10,749 nucleotides of DNA from Brevibacillus sp. Lineage in GTDB: Bacteria; Bacillota; Bacilli; Brevibacillales; Brevibacillaceae. Position 1 is the first letter of the stretch. Every line of letters begins with the position of its first letter. The position numbers and the translations under genes were made by a program. The DNA is taken from the NCBI GenBank assembly GCA_029240815.1, contig JARDZO010000194.1, positions 1-10,749 of the forward strand. The letters run 5' to 3'. The notes beneath the pieces were generated by a model. The model ran no database searches. It was not told where the DNA came from and saw only the letters and a list, made by a program, of their open reading frames with translations. Positions 7,108 to 10,749 of the stretch are shown piece after piece.

Positions 7108-7114
7108 AGGTGAG

Positions 7115-7169
7115 CCTCCTTCAATCTGGAAAAAGTCTGGGATATAGCAAGTATACGACTATCTGGAAA
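7115..7169 (-). promoter_or_regulatory. Candidate promoter and ribosome binding site of the RraA-like gene
   Basis: Read on the minus strand, TTTCCA (plus 7164-7169) lies 17 bases before TATATC (plus 7141-7146), and TATATC is preceded by TGC, an extended -10 element. The predicted RNA would start near 7134 and reach an AAGGAGG ribosome binding site (plus 7115-7121) after a short leader. The hexamers are only moderately close to consensus. Confidence 0.4.
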
Positions 7170-7187
7170 ATTGGAAAAATACCGAAA

Positions 7188-7229
7188 TGTGATCGTGATC
7201 CATAACCAAACGCGCATACAGCTGTGATC
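7188..7229. repeat. Direct TGTGATC repeats in the divergent promoter region
   Basis: TGTGATC occurs at 7188-7194 and again at 7223-7229, 35 bases apart, and a further TGATC overlaps at 7196-7200, giving GATC-GT-GATC. The copies lie between the divergent RraA-like and dehydrogenase genes and upstream of both candidate promoters. They could be regulator half-sites, but 7-base repeats can arise by chance. Confidence 0.3.
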
Positions 7230-7249
7230 TACAAAGCTAGCATCATAAC

Positions 7250-7266
7250 GATAACAAAAAGTTATC
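7250..7266. promoter_or_regulatory. Palindromic candidate operator GATAAC-N5-GTTATC
   Basis: GATAAC (7250-7255) and GTTATC (7261-7266) are perfect inverted 6-mers around AAAAA, a spacing suited to a dimeric helix-turn-helix repressor. It sits in the divergent intergenic region about 94 bases before the dehydrogenase start. A weak promoter could overlap it (TTATCA 7262-7267, 18-base spacer, TATTTT 7286-7291), so binding would block the -35 region. No regulator gene is in the window. Confidence 0.45.
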
Positions 7267-7359
7267 AACCCTCATTCAAAACCGCTATTTTATTTCCGAT
7301 CCAAACTACCGTACATTTTTACATAACAACACTTGCAAACACGGAAAGGGATGGACGAG

Positions 7360-8439
7360 ATGGCAACTTATAAAATTGGCGTACTAAACGGAGACGGGAT
7401 TGGTCCTGAGATTGTGAAATCGACGGTAGAGATAATTGCAGCAGCCGCAAAATATACAGGAACAACAAGTTTTGACTTCGTACCATTGCCAATGGGGTGG
7501 GAAGGGATCGAGAAGCATGGAGAGCCGATTCCGAACGTGACCAAGGACAAATTGCTAGAGTGCCATGGCTGGATCATGGGGCCGCACGACTCCTCGGCTT
7601 ATCCACCCGAACATAAAGAAAAGCGGAATCCGAGTGGAGAGCTTCGCCATCACTTTGATCTGTATGCAAACATTCGTCCTAGCAAGACGATCTCTGGGAT
7701 CAAAAGCGTGGTAGGGGAAGCTGACTTGGTCATTTTTAGGGAGAATACAGAGGGTTTTTATCCAGACCGAAACATGCATGCGGGTCTAGGGGAGTACATG
7801 ATTACGCCAGATGTCGCGGTCGTGAACGGCGTCTTTACCCGAAAGGCTGCCGAAAGAATTGCTCATGCTGCGTTTCGCATGGCGATGAAACGCAAGCGCA
7901 AAGTGACGATTGTGCACAAAGCAAATGTAATCAGGCTGGGGTATGGATTGTTTCTCGATACATGTCGAGAGGTCGGAAAGCAATACCCTGAGGTAGTAGT
8001 GGATGATTACCATATCGATGCGATGGCTGCACATCTCGTAAGACGGGCGAAAGACTTTGATGTGATCGTGACGACGAACATGTTTGGTGATATTTTATCT
8101 GACTTGGCTGGAGAGCTAGTAGGCAGTCTTGGCTTGGCGCCATCGATTAACACGAATGATCAACAAGCGATGGCTCAGGCAGCCCATGGTTCGGCTCCAG
8201 ACATTGCAGGGAAAAACATCGCGAATCCAGTGGGTGAGCTGCTTTCTACCGTGATGCTGCTCGATTGGCTTTCTTCCCGTCATCATGACCAGGATTTATA
8301 TCGTGTGGCCCGTCTGACGGAGCAAGCGATCATGGATACCATGGAAGCGGGGATCTGTACGCGTGATTTGGGTGGGACTGCATCCACCACGGAATTTACG
8401 GCGGCGATTATCGCTCGTATCGCTTCAGGAGGGAGATAA
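7360..8439 (+). CDS. Isocitrate/isopropylmalate/tartrate-type NAD(P)-dependent dehydrogenase
   Basis: This 359-residue enzyme belongs to the beta-decarboxylating dehydrogenase family (isocitrate, 3-isopropylmalate, homoisocitrate, tartrate/D-malate), which oxidises a 2-hydroxy acid and often releases CO2. The ATG at 7360 is preferred because GGAAAGGG ends 9 bases upstream and the protein opens with MATYKIGVLNGDGIGPEI; the ATG at 7351 touches that site. Key parts are the three substrate arginines R96 (in ELRHHFDLY), R106 (NIRP) and R127 (IFRENTEGFY), K187 (VHKAN), and NMFGDILSDLAGELVGSLGL at 240-259, which carries metal-binding D244 and D248. HGSAPDIAGKNIANP at 276-290 is the cofactor loop and looks NAD-type. 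The DSSAYPPEH segment at 77-85 differs from leucine-pathway enzymes, and no leu genes are nearby, so a catabolic hydroxy-acid role is more likely. Its stop directly abuts the next start. Confidence 0.88.
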   Translation: MATYKIGVLNGDGIGPEIVKSTVEIIAAAAKYTGTTSFDFVPLPMGWEGIEKHGEPIPNVTKDKLLECHGWIMGPHDSSAYPPEHKEKRNPSGELRHHFDLYANIRPSKTISGIKSVVGEADLVIFRENTEGFYPDRNMHAGLGEYMITPDVAVVNGVFTRKAAERIAHAAFRMAMKRKRKVTIVHKANVIRLGYGLFLDTCREVGKQYPEVVVDDYHIDAMAAHLVRRAKDFDVIVTTNMFGDILSDLAGELVGSLGLAPSINTNDQQAMAQAAHGSAPDIAGKNIANPVGELLSTVMLLDWLSSRHHDQDLYRVARLTEQAIMDTMEAGICTRDLGGTASTTEFTAAIIARIASGGR

Positions 8440-9135
8440 ATGGCGACGTCTCCTATCCGCATTGGTCTGATTCATGCGACGATGAATTCAGTACAGCCGA
8501 TCCACGACGCTTTTCGTGCTCAAGCACCACATGTGACACTGCTGAACTTTATGGATGAAGGATTGATCTTTGAGTTAAATGAAACAGGTGTCATCACAAC
8601 TGCGATGATTCGTCGACTCGTTGCATTGATTGAGCGAGCAGAAGAAAGTGGAGTGGACGGGATTTTACTGACTTGCTCTTCGTTTTCACCATACGTGCCC
8701 CAAATTAGAAACCTGTTCTCTTCACCTGTACTTAGTGCCGATACGAGCATGTTGGAGTACGCGGTGAGTGTAGCAGAACGTATCGGAGTAATCGCGACGG
8801 TAAGAACTGCGGGACCAATCACAACCCAGCTGCTAAAAGAGTTCGCTGTGGAGCAGGGCAAGCCAATCGAAGTTCAAACGGAAGTGATCACCGAAGCGTT
8901 TGTCGCTCTTCAAAATGGTGATAGGGCCAAGCATGACGAGCTGATCCACCAAAAGATTCAGGAGCTTTCCGTCAACAACGAAGTGATTTTGTTAGCGCAA
9001 ATGTCAATGGCTCGAGCTTTGCGCAGTTTAGCTGAACCGCCGTCAACGCCTGTTCTCACCAGCCCGGACATTAGCATCCGTACCATCCTGGATTTGCTAG
9101 AGAGCAATCGTCTTGCGAAAAACGAAACGATCTAG
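8440..9135 (+). CDS. Asp/Glu/hydantoin racemase-superfamily protein with a single catalytic-type cysteine
   Basis: This 231-residue protein resembles the Asp/Glu/hydantoin racemase superfamily, whose members also include maleate isomerase and arylmalonate decarboxylase. It begins IRIGLIHATMNSVQPI and has GVDGILLTCSSFSP at 71-84, where Cys79 matches the first active-site cysteine. The place of the second cysteine reads VILLAQMSMARAL (182-194), with Gln187 instead. A normal two-cysteine racemase mechanism is therefore unlikely; decarboxylase, isomerase or lyase chemistry on a carboxylic acid is possible. The ATG begins immediately after the dehydrogenase stop (TAA-ATG), and its AGGAGGGAGA ribosome binding site lies inside the dehydrogenase's last codons, so translation is probably coupled. 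The two proteins very likely act on the same substrate series. Confidence 0.82.
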   Translation: MATSPIRIGLIHATMNSVQPIHDAFRAQAPHVTLLNFMDEGLIFELNETGVITTAMIRRLVALIERAEESGVDGILLTCSSFSPYVPQIRNLFSSPVLSADTSMLEYAVSVAERIGVIATVRTAGPITTQLLKEFAVEQGKPIEVQTEVITEAFVALQNGDRAKHDELIHQKIQELSVNNEVILLAQMSMARALRSLAEPPSTPVLTSPDISIRTILDLLESNRLAKNETI

Positions 9136-9153
9136 TCGAAAAAAACACGATAA

Positions 9154-9311
9154 GATTGGGCCCTGCTCACGACGAAACTATTCGTGGGCAGGGGGGTGTG
9201 TCAGGAAGATGGGGAAGTAATTGCGGAGGACTTGGTCGCAGCGAACTTACGGGGACTGGATTCTCATGGGATTTCCCGCGTTCCCGTGTATTCGGAGAGA
9301 ATCCGACTCGG
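9154..9311 (+). pseudogene. Fragment of a malate/L-lactate dehydrogenase (Ldh_2 family) gene
   Basis: In the frame of 9184 the translation after the stop at 9151-9153 reads LLTTKLFVGRGVCQED, then EVIAEDLVAANLRGLDSHG and ISRVPVYSERIRLG. This matches the N-terminal end of Ldh_2 oxidoreductases (malate/L-lactate/ureidoglycolate dehydrogenases), whose hallmark is DLRGIDSHG. Homology lasts about 50 residues and stops near 9311; family proteins have about 330-360 residues, and neither a start codon nor any later domain is present. It is therefore a gene remnant. It lies 18 bases after the racemase-like gene on the same strand, which suggests that a hydroxy-acid dehydrogenase was once a third gene of this operon and was lost by deletion. 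Confidence 0.75.
9161..9193 (+). other. Strong 12-bp hairpin just past the racemase-like gene
   Basis: CCCTGCTCACGA (9161-9172) pairs with TCGTGGGCAGGG (9182-9193), all positions paired with one T-G wobble, around a 9-base loop. It begins 25 bases past the racemase-like stop codon. G-rich sequence follows instead of T residues, so it is not a canonical terminator; an A run (9139-9145) precedes it. It overlaps the Ldh_2 remnant. It could mark the operon's RNA 3' end or be incidental. Confidence 0.55.
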
Positions 9312-9432
9312 CGTAACTTTCATACGTAGCATTCGGTTTTTAAATGACTGTGATAAAATTTTGGAATTTCTGTTCCTGTCTGAATTTTACTACAATTGCA
9401 GGATACAAATAGAGATAACTGGGTGATCACGA

Positions 9433-10593
9433 ATGATTCTTCGCAATGTGCTCATTATTACTTTTGGCTTCCAGATTATGATCTTCGCAACCCGACCGAT
9501 GATGACGCTATACGCTGCCCAGATGGGAGCAGACACGTTTCTCATCGGGATTCTCGCAGCGACCTTTGCCTTTTTTCCTTTGCTGTTTGCGATCCACGCG
9601 GGTAAAATTGCAGATTACTTCGGGGATCGGATGCCTCTCTTCCTTTCGAACATTGGATGTGCAGTCGGTTTAACCCTTCCTTTTCTATTTCCTACGTTGT
9701 GGTCACTTTTTGTCTCTCAAGCAATCGTCGGAGTCTCGCACGTTTTCATCAATGTCTGCATGCAAAATGTATTGGGAAAAGCCGCGACCAAAGAAAATCG
9801 CGACCATTACTTCAGTGTCTTCAGTACGGTTGTTGCCTTTGCCAGCTTTATCGGTCCTGTCCTCGGTGGGACTTTGGCGGAGCATGTCTCCTACGCCTCC
9901 GTGTTTATGGTGTCTGTCGCGATCAGTGTGATTCCGATTGGGTGTTCCTTGCTGATCCCGGCGATGGTTGGACAAAAGAAGGAAAAGGCTCCCGACGATG
10001 CTGGGAATTCCTTCACATTGTTGAAAATTCCGTTGTTGCGTAAGGCTTTGGCTACAAGTGCACTGGTTTTGTACTCGCGAGACATTTATGTTGCCTACTT
10101 TCCGTTGTACGCCAGCCATCTGGGGATATCGGACTCCAGTATCGGGTGGATTATTGCCATCCAAGGGTTGGCGATGGTTCCTGTCCGGCTGTTTTTAGCC
10201 AAGTTGGCAGAGGTAGCAGGCAGAGATAAGGTCCTGCTCTTTTCCATTTTGACGGCTGGCATCTCGTTCTTGCTCATTCCCTTCGTCAGTAACATGGTGT
10301 TGCTGCTCATCCTGAGTGCCATCATGGGAGTAGGACTGGGATGCGGACAACCTTTGTCATTGACGACTACCTACAATGCTTCTCCGAAGACCCGTACAGG
10401 GGAAGTACTCGGTCTGCGGCTGGCTTCCAACCGTCTCTCCCAGCTGATTGCTCCATTATTCTTTGGAGTCATCGGAAGCTGGGGTGGGCTGGTAGCCGTG
10501 TTCTACATTAGCGGAGCGTTCTTGTTGGGGGGAGCTTTTTTGACGAAAGAAAAGACTCGCCCTGCCGAAGAAAAAGTATCTGTAGGAAGCTGA
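9433..10593 (+). CDS. MFS transporter
   Basis: This is a 386-residue polytopic membrane protein of the major facilitator superfamily, expected to have 12 transmembrane helices in two halves. The loop between helices 2 and 3 reads GKIADYFGDR (57-66), the superfamily's motif A. A Lys/Glu-rich central loop (around 180-190) separates the halves, and the second half has a weaker copy of that loop around AEVAGRDK. The start at 9433 is chosen because GGTGATC (9422-9428), complementary to the 3' tail of 16S rRNA, ends four bases upstream, although the core AGGAGG is missing. TACAAT at 9391-9396 is a possible -10 without a clear -35. It follows the dehydrogenase/racemase genes on the same strand but is separated by the decayed fragment and a 120-base AT-rich gap. 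It may import or export the cluster's substrate, or be an unrelated exporter. Confidence 0.9.
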   Translation: MILRNVLIITFGFQIMIFATRPMMTLYAAQMGADTFLIGILAATFAFFPLLFAIHAGKIADYFGDRMPLFLSNIGCAVGLTLPFLFPTLWSLFVSQAIVGVSHVFINVCMQNVLGKAATKENRDHYFSVFSTVVAFASFIGPVLGGTLAEHVSYASVFMVSVAISVIPIGCSLLIPAMVGQKKEKAPDDAGNSFTLLKIPLLRKALATSALVLYSRDIYVAYFPLYASHLGISDSSIGWIIAIQGLAMVPVRLFLAKLAEVAGRDKVLLFSILTAGISFLLIPFVSNMVLLLILSAIMGVGLGCGQPLSLTTTYNASPKTRTGEVLGLRLASNRLSQLIAPLFFGVIGSWGGLVAVFYISGAFLLGGAFLTKEKTRPAEEKVSVGS

Positions 10594-10615
10594 CCTTCGA
10601 TTAAGGATAGTGCTA

Positions 10616-10749
10616 TTACATAGGCTCCGGATATGGAAACAAATCGACGACTCGAATACTCTGGCCGCTTTCGTTTGTAAAGACGACATGTTCTCGCCCC
10701 AAATGACGAGGACTTTCTAAACCACAGGCAGCGGCCAGCGAAAATAAGC
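10616..10749 (-). CDS. C-terminal end of an unidentified minus-strand gene
   Basis: On the minus strand an open frame enters from the right edge and ends with TAA at plus 10616-10618, giving 43 residues: it begins LFSLAAACGLESPRHLGREH and ends SIRVVDLFPYPEPM. The composition looks protein-like, and it converges on the MFS gene with only 22 bases between the two stop codons and no proper terminator hairpin. I do not recognise the family from this tail. The frame is open over its whole visible length, but it is short, so it may still be chance. Confidence 0.5.
   Translation of the reverse strand, partial: LFSLAAACGLESPRHLGREHVVFTNESGQSIRVVDLFPYPEPM

Noticed and set aside
6328..7113. 261-codon plus-strand open frame opposite the RraA-like gene
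   Set aside because: The minus-strand frame has clear family motifs and an AAGGAGG site; the plus-strand frame is its mirror and has no recognised domain.
7188..7200. TGTGATCGTGATC considered as a CcpA (cre) or Crp-like box
   Set aside because: It lacks the central CG with flanking symmetry expected of cre, and its two arms are not true inverted repeats; reported only as short repeats.
9703..10164. 153-codon minus-strand frame inside the MFS gene
   Set aside because: Antisense reading of membrane-protein codons, with no independent support.
10456..10689. 77-codon minus-strand frame overlapping the MFS 3' end
   Set aside because: It overlaps the transporter's coding end and runs in a different frame from the better-looking C-terminal tail ending at 10616.

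Overview
The window looks like chromosome from a low-to-mid-GC Gram-positive of the Bacilli, most like Brevibacillus or another Paenibacillaceae member. This is inferred from strong AGGAGG-type ribosome binding sites, one TTG start, a VanY-type lipoprotein, and T-tailed hairpin terminators. No rRNA, tRNA, CRISPR array or intact insertion sequence is visible.

Layout. (1) Positions 1-2010: the C-terminal two thirds of a family-5 (Dpp/Opp/Gsi-like) solute-binding protein, a doubtful 53-codon ORF, then a BASS-family (bile acid:Na+ symporter-like) transporter closed by a strong terminator. (2) 2148-3141: a lipoprotein VanY/LdcB-type peptidoglycan carboxypeptidase on a long Pro/Thr/Lys/Glu-rich tether, with its own terminator. 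(3) 3142-6172: a non-coding leader with two competing hairpins, then a two-gene polysaccharide O-acylation unit: an AlgI-like MBOAT acyltransferase and a DHHW (AlgJ/AlgX-like) partner. (4) 6173-6486: a gene-free stretch with a perfect 10-bp inverted repeat and a probably bidirectional terminator. (5) 6487-9135: a divergent metabolic cluster. An RraA-like/HMG-aldolase-like protein is on the minus strand; an isocitrate/isopropylmalate/tartrate-type dehydrogenase directly abutting an Asp/Glu-racemase-superfamily protein is on the plus strand. A GATAAC-N5-GTTATC palindrome lies in the region between them. (6) 9136-10593: a short decayed piece of a malate/L-lactate dehydrogenase (Ldh_2) gene, then an MFS transporter. 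(7) 10616-10749: the C-terminus of an unidentified minus-strand gene, convergent with the MFS gene.

How they may work together. The MBOAT/DHHW pair fits O-acetylation of a cell-surface or secreted polysaccharide: the membrane protein moves acyl groups outward and the anchored partner uses them. The RraA-like aldolase/decarboxylase, beta-decarboxylating dehydrogenase, racemase-like protein, Ldh_2 remnant and MFS carrier suggest uptake and breakdown of a hydroxy-dicarboxylic or related acid. The substrate cannot be read from sequence. This partly decayed cluster is the best candidate for an undescribed pathway here; I see no sign of a defence system or other exotic machinery.
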